Shown here piece by piece: positions 1-7,531 of a DNA stretch of 64,000 bases. The notes beneath the pieces are model-generated. The model was given only the letters and a program-made list of their open reading frames with translations. It was not told where the DNA came from and made no database searches. Origin of the DNA: Mycolicibacterium lacusdiani (GTDB taxonomy: Bacteria > Actinomycetota > Actinomycetes > Mycobacteriales > Mycobacteriaceae); assembly GCF_021916785.1 (NCBI RefSeq), contig NZ_JAKCFC010000015.1, positions 20,851 to 84,850 of the forward strand, given 5' to 3'. A program made the position numbers and the translations under genes. The first letter of the stretch is position 1; the number at the start of each line of letters is the position of its first letter.

Positions 1-83
1 AGCACCTCGGTGGTGGCCGACAGTATCCGGTGGCGCGTCGAGGTGTCGTCGCCGAAGTCAGGGTGGGCCTGATCGGCGCTCAT
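1..83 (-). CDS. TetR-family regulator, N-terminal fragment (runs off left edge)
   Basis: Only the first 27 codons are in the window: the frame opens with an ATG read leftward from position 83 and leaves at the edge. The peptide contains TSTRHRILSATTEV, the R-x-x-I-L-x-A pattern of helix 1 in TetR-type DNA-binding domains. It is divergent from the CoA-transferase gene at 230, and the 146-bp gap between them contains an inverted repeat (146-169), a usual position for an autoregulated TetR operator. The ligand domain is not visible, so its signal cannot be inferred. Confidence 0.7.
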   Translation of the reverse strand, partial: MSADQAHPDFGDDTSTRHRILSATTEV

Positions 84-145
84 CGGCTCACCACTTCCAG
101 CTCGGAACTTCTACCTCGGACAACGGGCGTCACCTGCCCCGACGG

Positions 146-169
146 TTACGAATGCTCCGATGATCGTAA
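146..169. promoter_or_regulatory. Candidate TetR operator in divergent region
   Basis: Perfect 6-bp inverted repeat TTACGA-N12-TCGTAA in the gap between the truncated TetR gene (start 83, leftward) and the CaiB-type gene (start 230, rightward). Position and symmetry fit a dimer-binding operator serving both genes. Assignment to the neighbouring TetR protein is inference. Confidence 0.4.
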
Positions 170-229
170 GGTACGCGGTGGCCGCGAGGGCGCCAACGGC
201 GTGATCGCCGGAGTGACTGGAGGATGACG

Positions 230-1402
230 GTGGCCGGACCGCTCGAAGGCACCAGGGTCGTCGAACTCGGCGTGTGGGTCGCCGCACCGGCGGCGGGCGG
301 CATCCTCGCCGAGTGGGGCGCGGACGTGATCAAGATCGAACCGCCGCAGGGGGATCCGGCCCGCACGTTCGGCCGGATGCTGCAGATCGAGTCCGGCGTG
401 AACCCGCCGTTCGAGATGGACAACCGCTCCAAGCGCAGCATCGTCGCCGACCTGACCACCGCCGAGGGCAGGGGCGTCGCCCTCGACCTGGTGGCCGACG
501 CCGACGTCTTCGTCACCAACGTCCGGCCGGGCGCCCTGACGCGCCTCGGCCTCGACTTCGCCACGCTCGCCGAGCGCAACCCCCGGTTGGTTTATGGGCT
601 GATCACCGGGTACGGCGCCGACGGGCCCGACGCCGACCGCGCCGCCTACGACGTCGCGGCGTTCTGGGCCCGGGCCGGCATCGCCGACCTGCTGACCCGT
701 CCCGGTGACGTGCCGCCGTTCCAGCGCGGCGGGATGGGCGACCACTCGGCGGGGATGACGCTCGCGGCCGCGGTGTGCGCCGCGCTGGTCGCACGTCAGC
801 GGACCGGGGAGGGGCAGCTGGTGTCGACGTCGCTGTACCGCCAAGGCGCCTACACCGTCAGCTTCGACCTCAACACCGTGCTGCTCACCGGCCAGCAGAT
901 CGCCGTCGGACAGCGCGAGACCATGGGAAACCCGTGCATGAACAACTACGCCACGGCCGACGGGCGACGGTTCTGGATCGTCGGCCTGCAGGGTGACCGA
1001 CACTGGCCGGCACTGTGCCGCGCCGTCGGCCGGACCGAATGGCTCGACGACAAGCGGTACGCCACCGCGCGGGCCAGGGCGGCCAACGCCGTGCAACTCA
1101 TCGGCGAACTCGACGCCATCTTCGTTACCCGCCCGCTCGAGGACTGGGCCGAGGTGTTCGCAGCAGAGCCGGACTTCTTCTGGTCACCGGTCAACTCGCT
1201 CGACGACGTGCTCGCCGACGACCAGTTCCACGCCGCGGGCGGCGTCGTGTACGTGCCGGACACCGATGGCGTCCAGCCGATGGTCGCCACGCCCGCCGAC
1301 TTCCACGGCACGCCGTGGGAGCCCAGGTCGACCGCACCCACGCTGGGGCAGCACACCGAGGAGATCCTTGACGAACTCGCGCAGCGGCGCCGTCGCGGCT
1401 GA
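230..1402 (+). CDS. CaiB/BaiF family III CoA-transferase
   Basis: Predicted to move CoA between acyl groups, activating a carboxylic acid in the cytoplasm. The N-terminus has the family pattern (GPLEGTRVVELG, then WGADVIKIEPP), and the segment GGMGDHSAG near residue 170 carries the aspartate that forms the acyl-anhydride intermediate in this family. Length (390 aa) is normal. An in-frame ATG lies at 224, but the strong GGAGG at 219-223 abuts it; GTG 230 has a 6-nt spacing and gives the usual family N-terminus, so I start there. It opens the accessory catabolic region and could activate the acid made by the oxidative genes further right. Substrate unknown. Confidence 0.85.
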   Translation: MAGPLEGTRVVELGVWVAAPAAGGILAEWGADVIKIEPPQGDPARTFGRMLQIESGVNPPFEMDNRSKRSIVADLTTAEGRGVALDLVADADVFVTNVRPGALTRLGLDFATLAERNPRLVYGLITGYGADGPDADRAAYDVAAFWARAGIADLLTRPGDVPPFQRGGMGDHSAGMTLAAAVCAALVARQRTGEGQLVSTSLYRQGAYTVSFDLNTVLLTGQQIAVGQRETMGNPCMNNYATADGRRFWIVGLQGDRHWPALCRAVGRTEWLDDKRYATARARAANAVQLIGELDAIFVTRPLEDWAEVFAAEPDFFWSPVNSLDDVLADDQFHAAGGVVYVPDTDGVQPMVATPADFHGTPWEPRSTAPTLGQHTEEILDELAQRRRRG

Positions 1403-1417
1403 GTAAACGGCGCAGGG

Positions 1418-1963
1418 TCACCCGTCGGCGCGCGGCGCTTTGATGCCCGCCGCGTGCCGCAACTGCGCGAGGAACTGGTCGGCGTCGTCGCTGCGAACGA
1501 GGTAGTGCGCCATCGCCACCCGCGCCACCGTCGCGGCCGCGGTGGCTGCGTCGGGACCAGGGATGAGGCGCTCCAGACGCTGGCGCATCAGCGGGATGAA
1601 CGCCGACAGCCGCGCGATGACGTGCTCGGGCTCGATGTCCACCATGCGCAGCCCGGGATAGGACTGCTGGTAGGCGACGATCGTGCGCAGCGTCGCGTCG
1701 AGCCGGTCGGCGCGGGCCAGCCCCTCGGACGCCTCGGCGACCGCCCGCTCGTAGTACTCCCGCTCCCAGACGACGAAGGCGTCGAGCAGATCCCGCTTGG
1801 AGCCGAACCACCGGTACAGCGTCGGACGGGAGACGCCGGCCTGGTGTGCGACGTCCGACAGGCTCAGCTTGGTGGTGCCCCGGCGCCCGAGCACCTCGGC
1901 CGCCGCGGTCAGAATCCGCTCCCGGGTGGGGTGGTCGATCTCGGGCTCGGTGAGGTCGTCCAC
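1418..1963 (-). CDS. TetR-family transcriptional regulator
   Basis: 181-aa repressor-type protein. Residues about 13-60 form a TetR HTH (RERILTAAAEVLGRRG, then LSLSDVAHQAGVSRPTLYRWFGSKRDLL); the remaining helical part is the ligand/dimer domain and shows no recognisable ligand signature. It starts with GTG, 12 nt after the stop of the thioesterase gene, so it is the last gene of a leftward operon SMP-30/thioesterase/TetR. That operon starts at the divergent region holding the repeated element at 3695-3725, which makes this protein the best local candidate to bind the element (inference). Confidence 0.85.
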   Translation of the reverse strand: MDDLTEPEIDHPTRERILTAAAEVLGRRGTTKLSLSDVAHQAGVSRPTLYRWFGSKRDLLDAFVVWEREYYERAVAEASEGLARADRLDATLRTIVAYQQSYPGLRMVDIEPEHVIARLSAFIPLMRQRLERLIPGPDAATAAATVARVAMAHYLVRSDDADQFLAQLRHAAGIKAPRADG

Positions 1964-1975
1964 GGTGGCGTTGCC

Positions 1976-2788
1976 CTATCGGCCCGGCATCGGACGGACG
2001 AGCACCGACTGCTGGATGCCGCCGACCGCACCGTGGGCGTCGAACAGCGTGCCGAAGGTCGTCCCGATCCCGTCCGGCCCGTAACTCGTCTCGGCGCGGA
2101 TGCCGATCCACTCCCCATCGGGCACGCGGTGCACGTGCACCACCAGGTCGGTGTTCATGAACGTCCACTGGCGGATGTCGAGCCGGGTGCCGATGCCGTT
2201 CGCATCGTCGGCCACCGTGAACAACCGCTGCAACGGTGTCAGCGTCTCGCCCTGCACCAGGTCGACGGTGGGCCGCAGCCACGACTCGCCGGGGCCCTCG
2301 GCCAACGGCGTGGTGAGCCAGCGCCAGTCGATGCTGTGCACGTAGTTGCGGTCCCAGTCCTTGGCCATGTCGCGGCTCGCCGCGTCGGCCAGCGGGCGCA
2401 GGGGCGGTGCCGCCGCGTGCTGCACGGCCGAGGTGTCGAGCGTCGCCAGCCGCCATCCGCTGGCGCGGGCCACGTCCCGCGGCGCGCCGTCCGGCCCGGC
2501 GGCCAGCAGTTCCGCGCCGACCAGTTCGATCTGCCTGCCGGGGCGTAGCACCCGGCTCTGGACCCACAGGTCACCGTCGGCGGGCACACCGCCGAGCAGG
2601 TCGACCATCACCCGGCTCAGCCTGGTGTCGGCACGCGGCGCGCACCGCTCGAGTCCGCGGACCAGCAGCGCCGACACCGGCGCACCATGCTGGATCGACG
2701 CCGACCACGTGCTGCGCACCAGATCGCCTGCGCGGAACCGCTCGCCGGTGTCGTCGGCGTCGATCATCTCGTAGTAGCAGTCGGACAT
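1976..2788 (-). CDS. Thioesterase-like (double hotdog) acyl-CoA hydrolase family protein
   Basis: 270-aa protein with the layout of TesB-like/thioesterase superfamily enzymes: an N-terminal hotdog (FRAGDLVRSTWSASIQHGAPVSALLVRGLER; LSRVMVDLLGGVP) and a C-terminal hotdog (TRLDIRQWTFMNTDLVVHVHR; GIGTTFGTLFDAHGAVG). Such proteins cleave acyl-CoA thioesters or act as acyl-binding relatives. The ATG at 2788 has a strong GGAGGG upstream on the minus strand. It lies between the SMP-30-like lactonase gene and the TetR gene in one operon, suggesting CoA recycling in the same catabolic route. Substrate not predictable. Confidence 0.75.
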   Translation of the reverse strand: MSDCYYEMIDADDTGERFRAGDLVRSTWSASIQHGAPVSALLVRGLERCAPRADTRLSRVMVDLLGGVPADGDLWVQSRVLRPGRQIELVGAELLAAGPDGAPRDVARASGWRLATLDTSAVQHAAAPPLRPLADAASRDMAKDWDRNYVHSIDWRWLTTPLAEGPGESWLRPTVDLVQGETLTPLQRLFTVADDANGIGTRLDIRQWTFMNTDLVVHVHRVPDGEWIGIRAETSYGPDGIGTTFGTLFDAHGAVGGIQQSVLVRPMPGR

Positions 2789-2814
2789 CGCGACCCTCCG
2801 TCAGTGCTCGTGCG

Positions 2815-3663
2815 TCAGTGCTCGAAGATGCCCGGCGCGGGCACGTCGACGACGATCGCGTCGACGCGCGACGCCTTCGTGCCGATCAACCGCTCTGGGT
2901 AGGCGTCGGTGCTCGACAGCAGGAACAGCGTGCGGCCCGCGGGACCGCCCAGCGCGCAGGCGATCGCGGTCCGCCCGGCCATGTCGATGCCGTGGGTGAC
3001 CTCGTGTCGTCCCTCGCCGGTGTCGACGATGCGTTCGAAGCGGTGGGCGAGCGTCATCGCCGCCCACACCCCGCCCTCGGCGTCGAGTGCCAGGCCGTCC
3101 GGCGGACCCGAGAGGCCGTCGGCGAACACCCGCCGCTCCGTCAGTGCGCCCCGGCCGTCGACGGTGAACGCGGTGAGGCGCCGTCCCGTCGACTCCGCGA
3201 CCACCAGCGTGCTGCCATCGGGGGTCAGCACCATGCCGTTGGGGAACTCGAGATCGTCGGCGACGACGGACACCGAGTCGTCGTCGCCCTCTCGCGGGTC
3301 GATGCGGACGATCAGGCCGCCGTCGCGCGCCTGCGACCCGACGTAGGCGCGACCGGCGTCGTCGATGACCATGTCACCCAGGTTCGCCGGGGCCACGTCG
3401 GACAGATCGGCCAGCAGGGTCACGTCGTCCCCGTCGTACCGTAGTACCTGGCGGTCCTCGGTGGAGACGATGAGAAGCGTTCCGTCGGGCCGGAATCCGA
3501 GCCCCGACGGTGCGCGGCCCGGTAGCGGAAGTGTGCTCATCGCGCCGTTGAGGTCGACGGTGTGCACGGCCTCGCCGAGCATGTCGGAGAACCACAGCAG
3601 GCCCTCGAACCACCGCGGCCCCTCGCCGAAGCAGAACCCGTTGGCCAACGGTGTGGGGTTCAC
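2815..3663 (-). CDS. SMP-30/gluconolactonase/LRE-family protein
   Basis: 282-aa six-bladed beta-propeller family member, likely a Ca/Zn-dependent lactonase. The family pattern GEGPRW near the N-terminus supplies the metal-binding Glu; the repeated D-G and N-G turns (RPDGTLLIVST, FPNGMVLTPDGSTLVVAES, PDGLALDAEGGVWAAM) supply the other metal ligands and blade spacing. It begins with GTG, has no clear Shine-Dalgarno and is first gene of the leftward operon. It is divergent from the P450 gene. With a Baeyer-Villiger-type monooxygenase nearby, hydrolysis of a lactone intermediate is a sensible but unproven role. Confidence 0.8.
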   Translation of the reverse strand: MNPTPLANGFCFGEGPRWFEGLLWFSDMLGEAVHTVDLNGAMSTLPLPGRAPSGLGFRPDGTLLIVSTEDRQVLRYDGDDVTLLADLSDVAPANLGDMVIDDAGRAYVGSQARDGGLIVRIDPREGDDDSVSVVADDLEFPNGMVLTPDGSTLVVAESTGRRLTAFTVDGRGALTERRVFADGLSGPPDGLALDAEGGVWAAMTLAHRFERIVDTGEGRHEVTHGIDMAGRTAIACALGGPAGRTLFLLSSTDAYPERLIGTKASRVDAIVVDVPAPGIFEH

Positions 3664-3694
3664 GACGCGCCGAATCGGGGCGACAGCGGCACTA

Positions 3695-3725
3695 CTTTAC
3701 AAAACACGCCTTGAGTGTCACGCTC
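3695..3725. promoter_or_regulatory. Shared catabolic promoter/operator element, copy 1
   Basis: CTTTACAAA (3695-3703), 12 bp, then TGTCACGCTC (3716-3725). The same two blocks with the same spacing occur at 10506-10536, and a variant at 11703-11733. It sits in the divergent gap between the SMP-30 operon and the P450 operon. Read as a promoter it gives a TTTACA -35 and a degenerate -10 after 17 bp; conservation beyond the hexamers argues for an operator or a dedicated sigma factor. Confidence 0.6.
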
Positions 3726-3780
3726 GCTGGGTGTCACTGTCAACCACCGGCCCGGCTCTCGGACGGTCGTGACGCCGGCG

Positions 3781-5034
3781 ATGCGGGACTTCTCGTACGA
3801 CCCGTTCGATCCGGCGGTGATGGCCGACCCGCTGCCGTACTACCGGGTGCTGCGCGACCGCCATCCGGTGTACTACGTCGAGCAGTGGGACACCTTCGCG
3901 CTGTCGCGCTTCGCCGACGTCTGGGACGTGCTGGGCCGCAACGACGGAACCTTCGTCGCGTCAGAGGGCACCTTGCCCGCGGCGACGGTGCTCGCGCGGC
4001 ACAACGACGGGCCCGTCGACGATCCACCGTTGCACCCCATGCCCTTTCACGCCAACTTCGACGATCCCATCTACGGGGGAGTGCGCGGGTCGCACTCCAA
4101 ACCGCTGCGGCCGCGCAATGTCGCCGGGCTCGCCGACCGGATCCGCACGCTGGCCAACGAACGGCTCGACGACTTGCTCGCCCGCGGCACGTTCGACCTG
4201 ACGCAGGACTACGGGGGCATCGTCGCCGCGTCGATGGTCTGCGGACTGCTCGGCCTTCCCGACCGCGTGGCGCCCGACGTGCTCGGCACCGTCAACGCGG
4301 GCAGCCTCGCCAAACCCGGTGACGGCGTGAACACCGCGACCGCCCGGCCCGGCTACCTCGAGTACCTGGTGCCGCTCGTCGAGACGAGGCGCGCCGAGGG
4401 TGCCGACGGCACGCAGCCGATCGTCGATGGACTGCTGAGGTACCGCCTGCCCGACGGCTCCGCACTGTCCGACGTCGAGGTGGCCACCCAGATGCTCGGC
4501 GTCTTCATCGGTGGCACCGAGACCGTGCCCAAGATCGTCGCGCACGGGCTGTGGGAGCTGTCGCGCCGACCCGACCAGCTCGCCGCCGTGCGAGCCGACC
4601 TCGACGCCAACGTCCCCGTTGCCCGTGAGGAGATCATCCGGTTCTGCGCTCCCGCACAGTGGTTCGCGCGCACTGCCCGCAAGCCGTACACCGTCCACGG
4701 CACCACGATCCGGCCTGGCCAGCGGATCATCACGCTGCTCGCGTCGGCGGCCCGCGACGAGCGCGAGTACGCCGACCCCGACGAGTTCAGGTGGGACCGA
4801 CCCATCGAGCGACTACTGGCGTTCGGCCGCGGGCAGCACGTCTGCCTCGGCGTGCACCTCGCGCGCCTCGAGATCACGATCCTGATCACCGAGTGGCTGA
4901 AACGCGTAGCGGACTTCGAGGTCGACGTCGACGCCGCCTGGCGACCGCCGTCGAGCTTCCAGTGGGGCTGGAACAGCCTCCCAGTGTCGGTCTCGGCCAC
5001 GGTGGCGTCCTCGGTGCCGTCGAGGGGGAACTGA
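3781..5034 (+). CDS. Cytochrome P450
   Basis: Haem-thiolate monooxygenase, 417 aa from this start. Landmarks: I-helix oxygen-activation segment GVFIGGTETVP, K-helix ExxR in EEIIRF, and the haem-binding loop FGRGQHVCLG with the proximal cysteine. No fused reductase is present and no ferredoxin gene is adjacent, so redox partners must come from elsewhere. The frame is open upstream to a GTG at 3715, but that codon lies inside the conserved element, so I use ATG 3781 (GTG 3769 is an alternative). First gene of a six-gene rightward operon. It probably hydroxylates the pathway substrate; the specificity is unknown. Confidence 0.9.
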   Translation: MRDFSYDPFDPAVMADPLPYYRVLRDRHPVYYVEQWDTFALSRFADVWDVLGRNDGTFVASEGTLPAATVLARHNDGPVDDPPLHPMPFHANFDDPIYGGVRGSHSKPLRPRNVAGLADRIRTLANERLDDLLARGTFDLTQDYGGIVAASMVCGLLGLPDRVAPDVLGTVNAGSLAKPGDGVNTATARPGYLEYLVPLVETRRAEGADGTQPIVDGLLRYRLPDGSALSDVEVATQMLGVFIGGTETVPKIVAHGLWELSRRPDQLAAVRADLDANVPVAREEIIRFCAPAQWFARTARKPYTVHGTTIRPGQRIITLLASAARDEREYADPDEFRWDRPIERLLAFGRGQHVCLGVHLARLEITILITEWLKRVADFEVDVDAAWRPPSSFQWGWNSLPVSVSATVASSVPSRGN

Positions 5035-5037
5035 CAC

Positions 5038-6003
5038 GTGTGGTCCTACCGGCTCGTCGCACCGTTCACCTTCGAGCGCTCCGAACGCCCAGAACCGTCA
5101 CCGGACGCACTCGGTGACGGTGAGGTGTTGCTGCGCTTCCTCGCAGCAGGCATCTGCGGCAGTGACCTGCCGGGCTTCCGCGGCAGCCAGGGCAAGCTGC
5201 CCGGCGACACCGGCGTCCAGGCGTCGGGCATGCACGGCTTCCCGGTGCACGAGATCGCAGGCGAGGTGCTGGCGAGCCGTCACGGGAGTCACGCACCCGG
5301 TGACCGCGTCGTCGGGTGGGCGTCCGGCTTCGACGGTCTCAACGGTTGCGTGATCGCCGACGGCGAGGGACTGGCGGCCTACGACCCGGCGCTCACACCG
5401 GAACTCGCGGTCGGTCTGCAACCGCTGGCCTGCGTGCTCTACGCCGTCGAACAACTCGACGTCGCCGACAGGCACGTCGCGGTCATCGGACAGGGTTCGA
5501 TCGGGTTGCTGTTCTCGTACGTGGCCAAGGCGGCGGGCGCACGCCTGGTGACCGGCGTCGACCCCGTGGACCGGGCGGACATCGGGCCTGCGTTCGGGGT
5601 CGACCACGTGATCCGGGCGACCAGTGACCGGTGGATCCGGCATCTCGATGCCGATGACAAGCCCGACGTCGTCGTCGAAGCCGTCGGGCATCAGGTGGCC
5701 ACCCTCGGGCACGCCATCGAGGCAGCGGCCTTCGGCGGCACGGTGTTCTACTTCGGGGTCCCCGACGACGACAGCTATCCGATCAGCATGCGGACCATGC
5801 TGCGCAACAACCTCACGCTGAAATCGGGTGTGACGCTGGAGCGCCGGCGCATGCTGACCGCCGCGTCGGAGTTCGCGGCGGCGCACCCCGGGCTCCTGAC
5901 GAGCTATCTGACGCACCGGTTCTCGGTAGACGACGTCGCCTCGGCGTTCGAGTTGGCGTGCCGACCGACCCCGGGCCGGGTCAAGATCGCGATCGTGGCG
6001 TGA
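5038..6003 (+). CDS. Zinc-type alcohol/polyol dehydrogenase (MDR family)
   Basis: 321-aa medium-chain dehydrogenase/reductase. The catalytic zinc region is recognisable (AGICGSD; then PVHEIAGEV with the His-Glu pair) and the Rossmann dinucleotide motif is GQGSIG near residue 150. The four-cysteine structural zinc lobe of classical alcohol dehydrogenases is absent, as in several polyol/threonine dehydrogenase relatives. GTG start 3 nt after the P450 stop, so translationally coupled. It probably oxidises the alcohol made by the P450 to a ketone (inference from gene order). Confidence 0.8.
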   Translation: MWSYRLVAPFTFERSERPEPSPDALGDGEVLLRFLAAGICGSDLPGFRGSQGKLPGDTGVQASGMHGFPVHEIAGEVLASRHGSHAPGDRVVGWASGFDGLNGCVIADGEGLAAYDPALTPELAVGLQPLACVLYAVEQLDVADRHVAVIGQGSIGLLFSYVAKAAGARLVTGVDPVDRADIGPAFGVDHVIRATSDRWIRHLDADDKPDVVVEAVGHQVATLGHAIEAAAFGGTVFYFGVPDDDSYPISMRTMLRNNLTLKSGVTLERRRMLTAASEFAAAHPGLLTSYLTHRFSVDDVASAFELACRPTPGRVKIAIVA

Positions 6004-6785
6004 CGGGCCGCTTCGGTGCGCTGCTCGCCACGAACCCGACGATCTGGGGTGGCTGGCTCGTCGGCCCGACCGCGATCGGCCCGGAGGCCTTCGCCCACGC
6101 CGGCTACGACTACGTCGGATTCGACTGTCAGCACGGTTATCTCGACGATGCGGACGTGGCGATGCTGCTCGCCGGGCTCGAACACGTGCCAGTGGCCACG
6201 GCCGTGCGGCTGCCGTCCACGGCGCCCGCACCGATCGGCCGCGTCCTCGACGCAGGCGCCGACGCCATCGTCATCGCCATGGTCGAGACGGCAGGCCAGG
6301 CCGCCGACGCGGTCGCCGCGACGAGGTTCGCGCCGCACGGCGTACGCAGCTTCGGACCACTGCGTGCCAGCCTCGGGCACGACGTGGCGGCGCTGGAGGC
6401 GCGGGTCGCCGTCTACCCGATGATCGAGACGGAGCCGGGTGTGGCCGCGATCGACGAGATCTCGTGCGTGCCGGGACTCGCCGGGGTCTACGTCGGACCT
6501 GCGGACCTCGCGATCTCGATGGGTCGGCCGGTGGCCGACGCGTGGCGTGACCCCGCGGTGCTCGAGGCGATGTCGCACGTCGTCGAGCGGGCGGCCGCGG
6601 CCGGGCTGCCCGCCGGGGTACACGCGGGCGACGGGACCATCGGTGCCACCGCCGCGGCCATGGGGTTCCGCATCATCACCCTCGCCTCGGAATCCCAGGC
6701 GCTGCGCCATGGCGCTAGCCAACACCTCGCGACCGCCAAGCGTGCCGACGACGGAATCGATTCGCGCGGAGGGGGATACAGCTGA
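6000..6785 (+). CDS. HpcH/HpaI-type aldolase/citrate lyase family protein
   Basis: 261-aa class II pyruvate-aldolase-like TIM barrel. Family landmarks: YVGFDCQHGYLDD after strand 2, MIETEPGVAAIDEI carrying the metal-binding Glu, and VYVGPADLAISMG carrying the metal-binding Asp. The GTG start overlaps the dehydrogenase stop (GTGA), a tight coupling, although the frame is open further upstream. Members cleave 4-hydroxy-2-oxo acids to pyruvate or succinic semialdehyde plus an aldehyde. It may perform a late carbon-carbon cleavage here, with unknown substrate. Confidence 0.8.
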   Translation: MTGRFGALLATNPTIWGGWLVGPTAIGPEAFAHAGYDYVGFDCQHGYLDDADVAMLLAGLEHVPVATAVRLPSTAPAPIGRVLDAGADAIVIAMVETAGQAADAVAATRFAPHGVRSFGPLRASLGHDVAALEARVAVYPMIETEPGVAAIDEISCVPGLAGVYVGPADLAISMGRPVADAWRDPAVLEAMSHVVERAAAAGLPAGVHAGDGTIGATAAAMGFRIITLASESQALRHGASQHLATAKRADDGIDSRGGGYS

Positions 6786-7525
6786 CCACCACGAACCCAG
6801 GCATCGCACTGGTGACCGGCGCGGCGCGCGGGCAGGGCGCGGCGATCGTGGCCCGGCTACGAGCCGACGGCATGCGCGTCGCCGCATGCGACCGCGACGT
6901 CGACGGACTGCGGCAGAACACCGAGACGGGCGCCGACGTCGTCACCGTGCCGCTCGACGTGACGTCCGAGGAGATGTGGGTGGCCGCCGTGCGCACCGTG
7001 GTCGGCCGGTTCGGCGGGCTGACCACGCTGGTCAACAACGCGGGTGTCCTACACCGCGCGAGGCTCGGCGACGAGACCGTCGCCGGGTTCGAGGGCAGCT
7101 GGCGGGTCAACTGCCTCGGCCCGTTCCTCGGCATCCGCACCGCGCTGCCGCATCTGAGCACCGCCGCGGCCGACGGCGCAGAGGCGTCGATCGTCAACAC
7201 GTGCAGCACCGGGGCCTTGCGGCCGTTCCCCAGCCACGCCGCGTACGGGTCGTCGAAGTGGGCGCTGCGGGGCCTTACCCAGATCACGGCCGCCGAACTC
7301 GCGCCGACCGGCATCCGGGTCAATGCCGTGCTGCCCGGGCCGATCGAGACCCCGATGCTCGACGCGGCCACGCAGCGCCGACTGGTCGAGACGTCAACCG
7401 GTGGCCGGCTCGGCAAGCCGATGGAGGTGGCCGACGCCGTCGCGTTCCTCGTCTCGGATGCGGCCTCGTTCATCACCGGCACCGAACTCGTCGTCGACGG
7501 TGGTCAGTCGCTACGGATTGGATGA
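6782..7525 (+). CDS. Short-chain dehydrogenase/reductase, apparent CTG start
   Basis: SDR-family NAD(P) oxidoreductase. TGAARGQG is the glycine-rich cofactor loop, LVNNAG the NNAG motif, and Y-G-S-S-K with the preceding NTCSTG gives the catalytic Ser-Tyr-Lys. The first ATG/GTG/TTG in frame is GTG 6812, which would delete beta-strand 1 (GIALV). A CTG at 6782 restores it, overlaps the previous stop (CTGA) and sits 6 nt after a strong GGAGGGGG, so I place the start there (247 aa). It probably interconverts an alcohol and ketone in the same pathway. Confidence 0.8.
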   Translation: MTTTNPGIALVTGAARGQGAAIVARLRADGMRVAACDRDVDGLRQNTETGADVVTVPLDVTSEEMWVAAVRTVVGRFGGLTTLVNNAGVLHRARLGDETVAGFEGSWRVNCLGPFLGIRTALPHLSTAAADGAEASIVNTCSTGALRPFPSHAAYGSSKWALRGLTQITAAELAPTGIRVNAVLPGPIETPMLDAATQRRLVETSTGGRLGKPMEVADAVAFLVSDAASFITGTELVVDGGQSLRIG

Positions 7526-7531
7526 CCGAAC

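Noticed and set aside
3715..3780. P450 start at GTG 3715.
   Set aside because: That codon lies inside the conserved regulatory element, and the added residues show no P450 homology; ATG 3781 or GTG 3769 is more sensible.
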